Of a DNA stretch of 64,000 nucleotides, positions 41,501-49,308 are shown piece by piece (position 1 is the stretch's first letter; each line of letters begins with the position of its first letter). The translations under genes were made by a program, and so were the position numbers. This DNA comes from W-Chloroflexi-9 sp045863195. GTDB taxonomy: Bacteria > Chloroflexota > Dehalococcoidia > UBA2979. Where the stretch lies: positions 1-64,000 of the forward strand of contig BTUI01000012.1 in NCBI GenBank assembly GCA_045863195.1, given 5' to 3'. The notes beneath the pieces were generated by a model. The model had not been told where the DNA came from, did not search any database, and worked only from the letters and a program-made list of their open reading frames with translations.

Positions 41501-41831
41501 GCGGATGGGCCCGGCGATCCGCCACACCGTGTCGAAGCTGAACGACTACGACGCCAAGGTGAAGATCCTGATCATGGTGTCGGACGGCCGTCCGCAGGAC
41601 CACGGTTACGGCCGTGACCGCACGGAGAAGGAATACGCCGTCCATGACACCAAGCAGGCGCTGAACGAGGCGAAGCGCTCCGGCATCACCCCCTTCCTCA
41701 TCACCGTGGACAAGGAAGGGCACGACTACCTGAAGCAGATGTGTGACGACATCGGTTACGAGGTCGTGGACGACATCGAGTCGCTGCCGAGGCGTCTCCC
41801 CACGCTGTACCGGCACCTGGCGGCGGACTAG
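38556..41831 (+). CDS. CbbO/NorD-type VWA domain protein (1091 aa)
   Basis: Very large partner of the preceding ATPase. The C-terminal ~230 residues form a von Willebrand A domain with the metal site DMSAST (Asp at about 865), an additional conserved RMGPAIRH and VSDGRPQDHGYGRD. The long N-terminal part is built of repeated ~40-residue helical units (patterns such as ...A-x-x-D-x-x-x-x-L-x-F-A-x-x-x...), probably an alpha-solenoid, followed by a Gln/Gly/Glu-rich linker (about 620-740). GGAGGAG precedes the ATG. A terminator follows. Normal CbbO/NorD proteins are shorter. Confidence 0.85.
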   Translation: MSLLSDLTARFAPDLKGFGASLPDDFATGLAGLEAFMDADELDRWAQDGVALANHSLRSWEAAGEYFRASPVVAPRLGVEGIRHWVELATGLAGSSSLMAAAFLKGTPDALASIANDDLDEWAQQGEKLCRGNWKSIALASLFFQVSPSLMPNLSLGSIGRLVDIVDQLTERSYELANTCLEGSAAIFAKLAQDDREPFLRFARAVTRASWADTRLYFERGPRLLEQVAPDQRATFLDLAARVTTAVGRQGFPLFSDAAEALAQMPPEDHAELLTFAGRLVGGSPAAAMEFLKIVPFVSTRLTPEQMEQWRNAGLDILVGERNAEGAEAYFRLESTRAEEMMRSLSSRVELASVSSLLRMYAKALSGQQVAVLSTEELVDKNIGWVTESAATTEGSTIYLPPVVATFEDQLTNFQVYKVFTTHQTGRMEFGSFEYRWGRDGLFTTATVDEREAVRSAALAESGTKPPAVAITAMQRFFNLFEDRTLISGLFTIAEDTRIDATISREYGGIRRWLRRLQEWEAERRPRVEQMPLRQAFVENLLRASLGRTDTIRWPSAFREYLAEGLGALKLLEQPDANVQDSAEVAASLYDIAASIPNITAPISDGKFDWAGPDEDMLSIQPAMPGGGDGPEMNPNQEEAAFKNPPQPEFRGDFKPELVQLLARLKNQQEGQQDGAMTPLTKEQIMEMLENSTELSIAEWAEGDIDQSLGMFLQNLEKEAGQMAGKADEKAKGDGQQDGTGTEGGEEAELPVEVSWSYYDEWDFRAGDYRPRWTRVGERLSKEDDSDFYQETLRKYHGLVMETRRQFEMMRPESFKKIKRLEDGEELDVDLTIEFHIDKKAGVGPSARIYNRRNKVEREVAVAFLLDMSASTDEEIEKVRQKYDEKDNDDDFDGDPRKYFQWLAARRAKAMVEPPKRIIDLEKESTVLIVEALEAIGDAYGIYGFSGYGRDNVEFHVVKDLNEMLTDKVEKRIGAIEPIRSTRMGPAIRHTVSKLNDYDAKVKILIMVSDGRPQDHGYGRDRTEKEYAVHDTKQALNEAKRSGITPFLITVDKEGHDYLKQMCDDIGYEVVDDIESLPRRLPTLYRHLAAD

Positions 41832-41853
41832 TCCGCACCCGCATCGAGATCTG

Positions 41854-41879
41854 ACCGGCCCCGCTCACGCGGGGCCGGT
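41854..41879. terminator. bidirectional terminator between convergent genes
   Basis: Perfect 11-bp stem ACCGGCCCCGC/GCGGGGCCGGT with a TCAC loop, 22 bp after the VWA gene stop and 12 bp after the convergent membrane gene stop. Confidence 0.75.
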
Positions 41880-41891
41880 CCGCGTCTGCAC

Positions 41892-42437
41892 CTAGAACGG
41901 CGTGACCCAGCGCCAGATCGACTCCACCGCCTCCACGGCGGTGAAGCCGTCCAGTGCCTGCGCCACGTGCAGGACGTACTCGTGCGCCAGTTTCGCCACG
42001 GTCGTCCCGGCGAGGGCGACGCCGAGCCCCCGCCGTCCGAGGGCGGCGAGCCAGCCCGGCCGCCAGTGGAGCGCCGCCGCCACGAACACGAACCAGAACT
42101 CGAACACGTTCGGGAACAGGAACAGCACGCGCCGGTCATCGGTCAGGTGGAAGGCGACGAAGCCGGGGAGGCGGAAGAGGAAGAGCGCGATCGCGATCGT
42201 GCGCACCGGGCCGCGCCACCGCAGCGCCACCACCAGGAAGGTGGTGAGGTAGACCTGGTCCAGCCATTTGTCCTTCCACTGGTAGTCGCGGAACCCACCC
42301 AGGTCCAGGAGGTTCATCGCGAAGAGGTCCGAGAGGTCGACGAGGATCGCGATGATCGCGCCAGCGAACGCCCACCGCAGCACGGGCAGCGCGCCGAGGA
42401 TGCGCATGGCGCTGATGATCAGGACTTCCAGGTTCAT
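41892..42437 (-). CDS. membrane protein of unknown function (181 aa)
   Basis: Four to five hydrophobic segments: GALPVLRWAFAGAIIAILV (about 15-33), LDQVYLTTFLVVALRW, TIAIALFLFRLPGFVAF, FVFVAAALHW and a last short one. The C-terminus ends in an amphipathic WRWVTPF. A His-Trp-Asp-rich loop (DYQWKDKWLDQ) lies between the first and second segments. No family recognised. It faces the VWA gene and has a gene-free stretch upstream. Confidence 0.55.
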   Translation of the reverse strand: MNLEVLIISAMRILGALPVLRWAFAGAIIAILVDLSDLFAMNLLDLGGFRDYQWKDKWLDQVYLTTFLVVALRWRGPVRTIAIALFLFRLPGFVAFHLTDDRRVLFLFPNVFEFWFVFVAAALHWRPGWLAALGRRGLGVALAGTTVAKLAHEYVLHVAQALDGFTAVEAVESIWRWVTPF

Positions 42438-42756
42438 GCGCGCATGATGCCGTGTCCGCGCCCGGAACGCAGAGGACCCCGCCGGTCATCCCGGCGGGGT
42501 CCTCCGTTTGCTTCCGTCGTTCTGGGGTCGGTCTGCCGGCCCTGACTATCGAGGGCCGGCTCCTGCGTGGTCCAAGGGAGTGTCCCTCCTCGCTTAGCCG
42601 GTGTGCCGGGTCTTCCCGAGCGACTGCCAGCGCACGATCACCATGCACCCTGCCTCTCTACCGGCGCCTCCCCTCGAGGCGTTTCCGGAACACCATCACC
42701 CTACACCGGGCGCAAGATCGTGCGAGTGCGCACGAGCACGAGGTGCCGGCCCCCGA
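42438..42756. other. gene-free, hairpin-rich stretch
   Basis: 319 bp between two minus-strand genes without a convincing protein. It has two strong stems, GAGGACCCCGCCGG/CCGGCGGGGTCCTC (42472-42504, 14 bp, loop TCATC, followed on plus by GTTTG) and GCCGGCCCT/AGGGCCGGC (42535-42560), plus weaker ones such as CGCCTC/GAGGCG near 42665. The two strong stems can end the minus metallo-hydrolase transcript. The ~190 bp in between could hold a structured RNA, but no known RNA consensus (SRP, RNase P, tmRNA, 6S) was found. Confidence 0.4.
42472..42504. terminator. strong hairpin (14 bp)
   Basis: GAGGACCCCGCCGG and its complement around a TCATC loop. A short T-run (GTTTG) follows on plus, so it can act in either direction; on minus it lies downstream of the metallo-hydrolase gene. 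Confidence 0.65.
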
Positions 42757-43758
42757 TCACGCTCGCAGCGCGAGCCGCACCGGCTCGCCGGCCCGCTCGA
42801 TGCGCTCCGCCTCGCCGGCTTCGAGCAGCACGTCGAAGTGGCCGATGATCTCCGTCATCGCCTGGCCCAGCCGTTCCGCCGGCAGCCGCGAGAACAGCGC
42901 ACGCGCGACCTCGAACGCCGTGCTGGCGCCGTGGCCGGCGAGGTGTCGGTGCACCTGCCGCGCGCGCCGCTCGTGGTGTGTGCGCCACCGGTCGAGGTAG
43001 ACCGCCGGGTCGTGCATCACCTCGCCGTGGCCGGGGTAGACGGTGCGCGGCGCCAGCGCGGCGACCGCCTCGACCGATCGCAGGAACGGCAGGAGCGATG
43101 GCCACCGGGGCGCGGTCGGGTCGCCGGCGAGGACGCCGGGGAAGTGCAGCCCGGGCGTGGGGATCGTCGTCGGGAGCAGCGTATCGCCGGAGAAGAGCGC
43201 GCCGTCCTCCGCGCACCACGCGACGAGGTTGCCCGGGGTGTGGCCGGGCGCGGCGATCAGGCGCAGCGTGCGGCTGTCCGCGAGCGCCCACGTCGCGTGC
43301 TCCTCGGCGGGGACGATCGCCTCGCGCGGGCACGGTTCCCACGTCCCGCCGCGCGCTCCCCGCCAGGTGGCGAGGCGTTCGACGACCTCGGGCGGGCAGC
43401 CGTGGCGCGCGTACTCCGCGAGCCGCAGCGCCCGTTGTGCCTGCAGCCCGGCGAGGCCGGCCGCGACCGCCTCGATCCCCGCGCGTCCGGCGACGATGCG
43501 AGCACCGGCCGCCGCCCACCGGAACGCGAGCGCGGCGTGGTCGATGTGCTCGTGCGTGACGATGACGGCGCGGACCTCCGCCGGGGCGAACCCGATCGCC
43601 GCCGCCTGCGCGACCGCGAGGGTCCACGCATCGCCCCCGGCGACCTCGACGCCCGCATCGATCAGCAGCCACCCGCGCCCGTCCGTCACGTCCGCGAGGC
43701 GAAGCGCCCACACGTTGTTCTCGCCGAGGACGATGCGGGCGGGGACGAGCGGGCTCAT
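42757..43758 (-). CDS. MBL-fold metallo-hydrolase 2 (333 aa)
   Basis: Metallo-beta-lactamase fold with VTHEHIDHAALA (HxHxDH, about 65-76), APGHTPGNLVAW (about 176), LFSGDTLLP and the C-terminal VYPGHGEVM His. The C-terminal 60-70 residues add a helical domain as in LACTB2/RNase Z-like or glyoxalase II-like hydrolases (LFSRLPAERLGQAMTEIIGHFDVLLEAGEAERI), so a thioester- or phosphoester-cleaving role is plausible but unproven. Start MSPLVPARIV overlaps the VapC stop (ATGA); an ATG nine codons upstream is possible. Confidence 0.85.
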   Translation of the reverse strand: MSPLVPARIVLGENNVWALRLADVTDGRGWLLIDAGVEVAGGDAWTLAVAQAAAIGFAPAEVRAVIVTHEHIDHAALAFRWAAAGARIVAGRAGIEAVAAGLAGLQAQRALRLAEYARHGCPPEVVERLATWRGARGGTWEPCPREAIVPAEEHATWALADSRTLRLIAAPGHTPGNLVAWCAEDGALFSGDTLLPTTIPTPGLHFPGVLAGDPTAPRWPSLLPFLRSVEAVAALAPRTVYPGHGEVMHDPAVYLDRWRTHHERRARQVHRHLAGHGASTAFEVARALFSRLPAERLGQAMTEIIGHFDVLLEAGEAERIERAGEPVRLALRA

Positions 43759-44153
43759 GCGCTTGGTGGTGTCAGGAACTCGCATCGTGAGCCCTGGGCC
43801 CTTATGAGCCGCGTGTCGAGTGTCGCCAGCGGCGCATTCAGCGATTCCGCAGCGGCGATGTACCAGGCGTCGTACGGGTTGATGTTCGTCCGTAGTTGCC
43901 AGACTCGTTCCGCGACCGGGACGTAGGTGAGGAGATCCACCGGAAGGCTCAACAGTTCGGCGTGCGCCTGCGATGCCACCTCCGGTGACAGTTCGCCGCG
44001 CATCATCGTTCGGCGGAGTACGCTCGCGACCTCGGCCGGCATGAGTTCTGGTGAGGCGATCTGGTTCGAGGCGATGACTTCCTCTGCCCAGCGGCCGGTT
44101 GCGCCGCGGTCGATGAGCGCCGCGACGACGAAGGACGCATCGACCACCAGCAT
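43755..44153 (-). CDS. vapC: PIN-domain toxin, VapC family (132 aa)
   Basis: Ribonuclease toxin of a type II toxin-antitoxin pair. The four acids of the PIN active site can be placed: Asp5 (VVDASF), Glu41 (MPAEVAS), Asp95 (NPYDAWYIAAAE) and Asp113 (TLDTRL). Length is normal. The start overlaps the vapB stop by one base (TGATG), typical of coupled translation in TA modules. The RNA target cannot be predicted. Confidence 0.88.
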   Translation of the reverse strand: MLVVDASFVVAALIDRGATGRWAEEVIASNQIASPELMPAEVASVLRRTMMRGELSPEVASQAHAELLSLPVDLLTYVPVAERVWQLRTNINPYDAWYIAAAESLNAPLATLDTRLIRAQGSRCEFLTPPSA

Positions 44154-44386
44154 CAGCGGCGGTCGGCGTCCCGGGCTTCCAGGATCGCCTCGATGCTCAG
44201 GTACGTCCCCGTCCGCTCCTTGCGTTCCCGCACGCGGCGGATCCACTCATCCATCGTTGGGCGCTCTGCGAGCGCGATCAGTTCAGCGCGGAGGTACTCC
44301 TGCAGCGAGCGACCGCTCCCCGCGGCTCGGGCCGCCAGTTCGTCGTGGGTCTTCTCAGGTACGTTGCGGATCGTGATCGAAGGCAT
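44153..44386 (-). CDS. vapB: antitoxin, VapB/FitA-like ribbon-helix-helix (77 aa)
   Basis: Small antitoxin. MPSITIRNVPEKTHDELAARAAGSGRSLQEYLRAELI forms the N-terminal RHH DNA-binding region of the FitA/Phd-RHH kind; the C-terminal half (ERPTMDEWIRRVRERKERTG) would wrap the toxin. The start codon lies inside a long palindrome that also covers the -10 box, so the protein most likely represses its own gene, alone or with VapC. The ATG at 44386 is preferred to alternative in-frame ATGs in the palindrome. Confidence 0.85.
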   Translation of the reverse strand: MPSITIRNVPEKTHDELAARAAGSGRSLQEYLRAELIALAERPTMDEWIRRVRERKERTGTYLSIEAILEARDADRR

Positions 44387-44407
44387 GCATGCATAATGCA
44401 TGCATGC
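44383..44407. promoter_or_regulatory. vapBC operator palindrome
   Basis: Two perfect 11-bp arms of GCATGCATGCA type around a 3-bp TAA centre, built of repeated ATGC units. It spans the vapB start codon and the -10 box. Position and symmetry match antitoxin autoregulatory sites. Confidence 0.7.
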
Positions 44408-44421
44408 GCAGCAGATCGCAA
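44393..44421 (-). promoter_or_regulatory. vapBC promoter
   Basis: TTGCGA, exactly 17 bp, CATTAT; the -10 ends 6 bp before the vapB ATG, so the transcript is probably leaderless. Its -35 abuts the cinA stop codon. Confidence 0.55.
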
Positions 44422-45672
44422 CTACCCCAACTTCGCTCCGGCGCGGGCCATGAGGTAGTTGCGCAGGAGCGTGAGCGCCTGCAGCACGGCGCGGCGCTTC
44501 GCCGCCTCTCGGCCCTGGTAGTAGCGGCTGAGGGAGTACTCCATCCGCTCGCCGTCGTAGAGCGCGATGTGCATCGTCCCGGGGGGCTGGCCCTCCAGTT
44601 CGTTGCCGCCGGCGATGCCGGTGATGCCCAGCCCGAGGTCCGCGCGCAGCTTCTCGCGCGTCGCCTTCGCCATCGCCTCGGCCGTCTCGCGGGAGATGAC
44701 GCCGTGCATCGCCGGGATCTCGGCGGGGACGCCCTGGATGATCTTCGCCTCGGTGGCGTAGGTGACGAGCGAGCCGCGGAAGTAGTCGGAGGCGCCGTCC
44801 ACGTCCGTGATCGCGGAGGCGATCGCGCCGCCGGTGGCGCTCTCCATCAGCGCCAGCGTCAGCCCCTGCTCGCGCAGCATGTTGCCGACGGCGGCCTGGA
44901 TGCTCTCGTCGTCCACGCCCCAAACGTTCGGCCCGAGGATCGCGCGGGCGCGCTCCTCCATCGGCCGGATCAGCGTCCACGCCTCCTCGCGCGTCTGCGC
45001 CTTCGCCGCGATGCGGGCGTGTACGCCGTCCGCGCGGTGGTAGATGCCGATCGAGGGGTTCGTGGACTTGAGCAGCGGCGACAGCATCTCGTCCACCACG
45101 CTCTCGCCGAGGCCGGTGGTCTTGAGCGTGCGCGCCACGAGGATCGAGTCGGAGCGGCGCTCCAGTTCGGGGGCGACCTCGTGCTCCCACATCCGGGTCA
45201 TCTCCGCCGGGGGGCCGGGCATCACCACGATGATCTTGCCGTCGCGCTCCACCCACCAGCCGGGCGCGGTGCCACGCGGGTTCGGGATTGCGCGCGCCGA
45301 GGGGATGAGCATCGCCTGCTTCAGGTTGCGCTCCGGCATCGCCGCCTGCCCCGGCCGGTTCATCCAGCGCGCGCGCAGGTGCGCCTCCTGCTCCGGGTCG
45401 ATGGCGAGCGTCTCGCCGAGGACCTCGCCGACGGTCTCGCGAGTGATGTCGTCCTCGGTGGGGCCCAGGCCACCCGTGATGAAGGTGATGTCGGAGCGCC
45501 CCCAGGCGCGGCCGATCACCTCGCGCATGCGGGTCGGGTTGTCCCCCACCTGCGAAGCATAGAGGAGGTCGATGCCGTACTCCGGCAGGTGCCCGGCGAC
45601 GAAGGCGGCGTTCGTGTCCACGATCTCGCCGAACAGGATCTCCGTGCCGACCGAGACGATCTCCGCGCGCAT
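44422..45672 (-). CDS. cinA: CinA-family nicotinamide mononucleotide deamidase-like protein (416 aa)
   Basis: Two-domain CinA. The N-terminal MoaB/MogA-like domain has EIVSVGTEILFGEIVDTNAAF (4-24) and TGGLGPTEDDITRETV (about 66-81). The C-terminal domain (~255-416) is the PncC/CinA-C amidohydrolase region, LMESATGGAIASAITDVDGASDYF, in which the common ESCTGG reads ESATGG. Family members deamidate NMN in pyridine-nucleotide recycling; an older link to competence exists. Start MRAEIVSV. Divergent from menB. Confidence 0.9.
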   Translation of the reverse strand: MRAEIVSVGTEILFGEIVDTNAAFVAGHLPEYGIDLLYASQVGDNPTRMREVIGRAWGRSDITFITGGLGPTEDDITRETVGEVLGETLAIDPEQEAHLRARWMNRPGQAAMPERNLKQAMLIPSARAIPNPRGTAPGWWVERDGKIIVVMPGPPAEMTRMWEHEVAPELERRSDSILVARTLKTTGLGESVVDEMLSPLLKSTNPSIGIYHRADGVHARIAAKAQTREEAWTLIRPMEERARAILGPNVWGVDDESIQAAVGNMLREQGLTLALMESATGGAIASAITDVDGASDYFRGSLVTYATEAKIIQGVPAEIPAMHGVISRETAEAMAKATREKLRADLGLGITGIAGGNELEGQPPGTMHIALYDGERMEYSLSRYYQGREAAKRRAVLQALTLLRNYLMARAGAKLG

Positions 45673-45826
45673 GCTCGCCACCCCTCGCCGGACAGTGCCG
45701 TCAGACCTCGTGCGCGCCGAGGATACCGCGAGGAGGGGGCGGGGTGGCCTCGGGCGGCCGGGGCACGCACAATGACTCGGGCGCGCCGGGAGGCCTCGGC
45801 GCGGCGGACAGGCGAGGGAGCGGGCC

Positions 45827-46720
<894 letters not shown>

Positions 46721-46743
46721 CAGGCGGGGCCTGTACCTACGCT

Positions 46744-46760
46744 GCGGGGCTCCGCCCCGC
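46744..46760 (+). terminator. menB terminator candidate
   Basis: Stem GCGGGGC/GCCCCGC with a 3-nt loop, 24 bp past the menB stop. Confidence 0.55.
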
Positions 46761-47014
46761 ACCCCGGCGGTTGCTTCGCACCCGTCTGACTCCCGCTCGT
46801 CCTGAGCCTCGTCGACGGGCGAGGACGGCGCCCCGGTACGCCTCGAACCCTGGCGGGTGCGAGGGTGCAGCGGGGCGTGGTCTGACTGCGGCGGCGGTTC
46901 GACAGGCTCACCGCGAGCGGAAGCGGAACGGGAGGGCTGAGCCGGCGCATCCGGCCCGTCGCGGCAGCGACCGGGGCCAAGCCGTGATGGGGTGGAACCC
47001 CATCACATCTCATT

Positions 47015-47037
47015 CCCCTCCCCGCGACGGGGAGGGG
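47015..47037 (-). terminator. hairpin in the gltD 3' flank
   Basis: Ten base pairs CCCCTCCCCG/CGGGGAGGGG, loop CGA, about 85 bp past the gltD stop. It may end the gltD transcript or belong to the repeat array. Confidence 0.45.
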
Positions 47038-47121
47038 GTAGCCCCCGGCGTAGCCGGGATACCCGGCTGTGGGGAGGGGCCGCCACGCGGCACGCCTCGT
47101 GCGCCACGAAGGAATCGGGCG

Positions 47122-48579
47122 CTAGGCCTTCTTCGCGGGCAGGTTGCTCAGGAACTGGTGGATCCAGGTGGCGGCGCGCTTGCCGTCCGCGATGGCGGTG
47201 ACCACGAGGTCCGCGCCGTTCACCACGTCGCCACCGGCGAAGATGTACGGCACGTTCGTCTGGCCGGTGCGCTCGTTCACCTTCACCAGTCCCCAGCGGT
47301 CCGTCTCCACCGGCGCCTGCTGCGCGAATTCCGCGTCCGCGCCGTAGCCGACCGCGATCACGACCGCCGAGGCGGGGACGGTGTACTCCGACCCCTCCAC
47401 CTGGATCGGGCGGCGTCGCCCGCTGGCGTCCGGCTCGCCCAGTTCCATGCGCACCAGTTCCACCGCCTGCACGTTGCCACTGGCGTCGCCGATGAAGCGC
47501 GTGGGCGTGGTGAGGTAGGCGAAGGTCACGCCCTCCTCCCGCGCGTGGGCGCGCTCCTCCGCGCGGCCCAGCATCTCCGCCTCGGTGCGGCGGTAGACGC
47601 AGGTCACCTGCGTGGCGCCGAGGCGGACGGCGGTGCGGACGCAGTCCATGGAGGTGTCGCCGCCGCCGATGACCACGACGTCAGAGCCGACGGCCGGGCG
47701 CTCGCGGAGGTGCGGGGGCAGTTCGTCCGGGCGCAGGTTGCCCCGCACCAGGAAGTCGGTCGCCTGGTAGACGTTCGTCAGTTCCTCGCCGGGCACGCGC
47801 AGCGGGTTGCCCACGCCGGCGCCGGTGCCGATGAAGATGGCGTCGAAGTGCTGGTCGTCGTGCAACTGGGCGAGCGTGACGTCCGTGCCGACCTTCGTGT
47901 TGTTCACGAAGGTGATGCCCATGTCGCGCAGCGACTGGAGCTTCTCGTCCAGGATCTGCTTGCTCATCTTGAAGTTCGGGATGCCGTAGCGGAGCACCCC
48001 GCCCGGCTCCGGCCACATGTCGTAGATCGTGCAGGAGTGCCCGCGCGCCTGGAGTTCCTCGGCGACGCTGAGGCCGGCCGGGCCGGAGCCGACGATGGCG
48101 ACACGCCGGCCCGTGGAGGGCAGCGCGAGGCGTACCGGGAACCGGCCGAGCGTGCGGCGCTGGTTGTCCGCGATGAACGACTCCAGCCGGCCGATGGCGA
48201 CGGGCGGGTGCAGGTTGCCGTCCGGCCGGATCGCGAAGCCCACCACGCAGGCGCCCTCGCAGAGCGACTCCTGCGGGCAGAGGCGGCCGCACATCTCCGG
48301 CAGGGTGGAGGTCTCGCGGAACTTCTCCGCGGCCCCCAGCACGTCGCCATCCTCCAGCCGCTTCAGGGCGCCCGGGATGTCGTTGTGGACGGGGCACGCC
48401 TCCATGCACGGGGCGGAGGGGCAGTCGATGCAGCGGGCGGCCTCCACCAGGGCGGCGCCCATGTCCATGAGGAGGTAGGTCTCGTCGAAGTTGCGGACGC
48501 GGTCGGCCGGCGCCTGCTTCGGCACGGGCTGCCGGGGGATGTTCAACCGGTCGTTGATGATCCGCGTCTGGTCGTTCAT
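47122..48579 (-). CDS. GltD-family NAD(P)H-dependent oxidoreductase (485 aa)
   Basis: Fe-S flavoprotein like the small subunit of glutamate synthase. The N-terminal domain has ARCIDCPSAPCMEACP and CGRLCPQESLCEGAC for two 4Fe-4S centres; VAIVGSGPAGLSVAEEL (about 153-169) binds FAD; VVVIGGGDTSMDCVRTA (about 289-305) binds NAD(P); FAGGDVVNGADLVVTAIADGK closes the fold. No gltB is nearby. It could serve glutamate synthase from elsewhere or be one of the GltD-like partners (NfnB, dihydropyrimidine dehydrogenase type). Start MNDQTRII. Palindromes lie upstream. Confidence 0.82.
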   Translation of the reverse strand: MNDQTRIINDRLNIPRQPVPKQAPADRVRNFDETYLLMDMGAALVEAARCIDCPSAPCMEACPVHNDIPGALKRLEDGDVLGAAEKFRETSTLPEMCGRLCPQESLCEGACVVGFAIRPDGNLHPPVAIGRLESFIADNQRRTLGRFPVRLALPSTGRRVAIVGSGPAGLSVAEELQARGHSCTIYDMWPEPGGVLRYGIPNFKMSKQILDEKLQSLRDMGITFVNNTKVGTDVTLAQLHDDQHFDAIFIGTGAGVGNPLRVPGEELTNVYQATDFLVRGNLRPDELPPHLRERPAVGSDVVVIGGGDTSMDCVRTAVRLGATQVTCVYRRTEAEMLGRAEERAHAREEGVTFAYLTTPTRFIGDASGNVQAVELVRMELGEPDASGRRRPIQVEGSEYTVPASAVVIAVGYGADAEFAQQAPVETDRWGLVKVNERTGQTNVPYIFAGGDVVNGADLVVTAIADGKRAATWIHQFLSNLPAKKA

Positions 48580-48632
48580 GGCCTCGCTGGGTCTCCGTGA
48601 GGAAGCCTGGATCCGGGGTGTGATCGTGCAGG

Positions 48633-48689
48633 GTAACACCGGCGTTACAGCGCGTGAGGCGCCTCACGCATACGTGAGACGCCTCACGC
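48633..48689. promoter_or_regulatory. phased palindromes upstream of the GltD-family gene
   Basis: Site 1 is a perfect 18-bp palindrome GCGTGAGGCGCCTCACGC (48652-48669). Site 2 is its near copy ACGTGAGACGCCTCACGC (48672-48689). A third dyad GTAACACCGGCGTTAC (48633-48648, one mismatch) is adjacent. The centres lie at 48640.5, 48660.5 and 48680.5, exactly 20 bp apart, so all three face the same side of the helix. They are 54-110 bp before the oxidoreductase start. As RNA they could also form a 10-bp stem. Confidence 0.6.
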
Positions 48690-48700
48690 GCCACAAGTCG

Positions 48701-49189
48701 CTAGGAGGTGTGTTTCCGCAACGCCTCGATGCTTGCCTGCGCCCGCTCCACCTGCGCTCGTGCGAGCGCGGCGAGCGTCTCCGCCTCTCGCCCGGCGACC
48801 GCGACCGGCTCGCCGAGGCGGTCGCCCGCCGTCTCCAGCGCCGCCGCCGCGCGTTCGCCGAGCGCGGCGAGGTGCTCGCGCAGGGGGGCGAGACGCATCT
48901 CATGCGCCGCGTGCATCGCCCGGCCGCGGATACGGCGCACGTCGACGGCGGAGGCGACCTCCACGGCGGCGCCCGCGGCGCGCGCCTGCGCGCGTTCCAG
49001 CAGGTGGAGGATCTCCGTGTCCATCGCCACCATCAGCGACAGGTCGTGTTTGAGCGTCCACCCGGCCCGCTCCGTGGCACGGTAGGCCCGCGTCTCCGGC
49101 AGCCGTTCGGCGACCTCCAGGAGGGCCTGGCGCGCCTCGCGGAACTCGCGTGCGAGCGTGGCGGGGTGGAAGGGGGAACCCTCGGTCAT
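48701..49189 (-). CDS. DinB-like four-helix protein, function unknown (162 aa)
   Basis: Predicted all alpha-helical. LAREFREARQALLEVAERLPE followed by GWTLKHDLSLMVAMDTEILHLLERA looks like the DinB/maleylpyruvate-isomerase N-terminal helix pair with a conserved W-x-x-x-H; a third His is in MHAAHEMRL. The last helix is Ala/Glu-rich. The DinB assignment is tentative. It is upstream of the palindrome array on the same strand, and divergent from the moxR operon. Confidence 0.5.
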   Translation of the reverse strand: MTEGSPFHPATLAREFREARQALLEVAERLPETRAYRATERAGWTLKHDLSLMVAMDTEILHLLERAQARAAGAAVEVASAVDVRRIRGRAMHAAHEMRLAPLREHLAALGERAAAALETAGDRLGEPVAVAGREAETLAALARAQVERAQASIEALRKHTS

Positions 49190-49308
49190 GGCGCACCTCT
49201 GACGGCGTGGCGGCGGTGTCCGCCCGCGATACCGCCATCATACGGAAGTGGTCGGCGTCCGTGCTCTGCTATCCTCGCCCATCCCACACCACCAGCGGAG
49301 GTCATGGC

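Larger units (their letters stand above)
46721..47121. repeat. gene-free stretch of REP-like repeats and hairpins
   Basis: 401 bp between menB and gltD with no convincing gene. From left to right: stem GCGGGGC/GCCCCGC (46744-46760), a repeat CGCTCGTCCTGAGCCTCGTCGA near 46795-46816, its near-inverse GTTCGACAGGCTCACCGCGA (46897-46916), stem TGATGGGG/CCCCATCA (46985-47005), stem CCCCTCCCCG/CGGGGAGGGG (47015-47037) and stem CCCGGC/GCCGGG after it. The pair of inverted TGAGCCT-containing repeats is the REP/MITE type scattered through many high-GC environmental genomes. Confidence 0.65.

Noticed and set aside
37620..41831. The MoxR-VWA pair as rubisco activase
   Set aside because: The domain layout fits CbbQ/CbbO, but no Calvin-cycle gene is in the window, so the client was left open.
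42560..42756. Known structured RNAs (SRP, RNase P, tmRNA, 6S) in the gap
   Set aside because: None of their conserved cores was found by eye; only generic hairpins are visible.
46897..46920. GGTTCGACAGGC as a tRNA T-loop
   Set aside because: No acceptor, D or anticodon arm is found around it on either strand; it belongs to the REP-like repeat.
47122..48579. gltD as part of a glutamate synthase operon
   Set aside because: No gltB lies on either side, so only the family, not the complex, can be stated.
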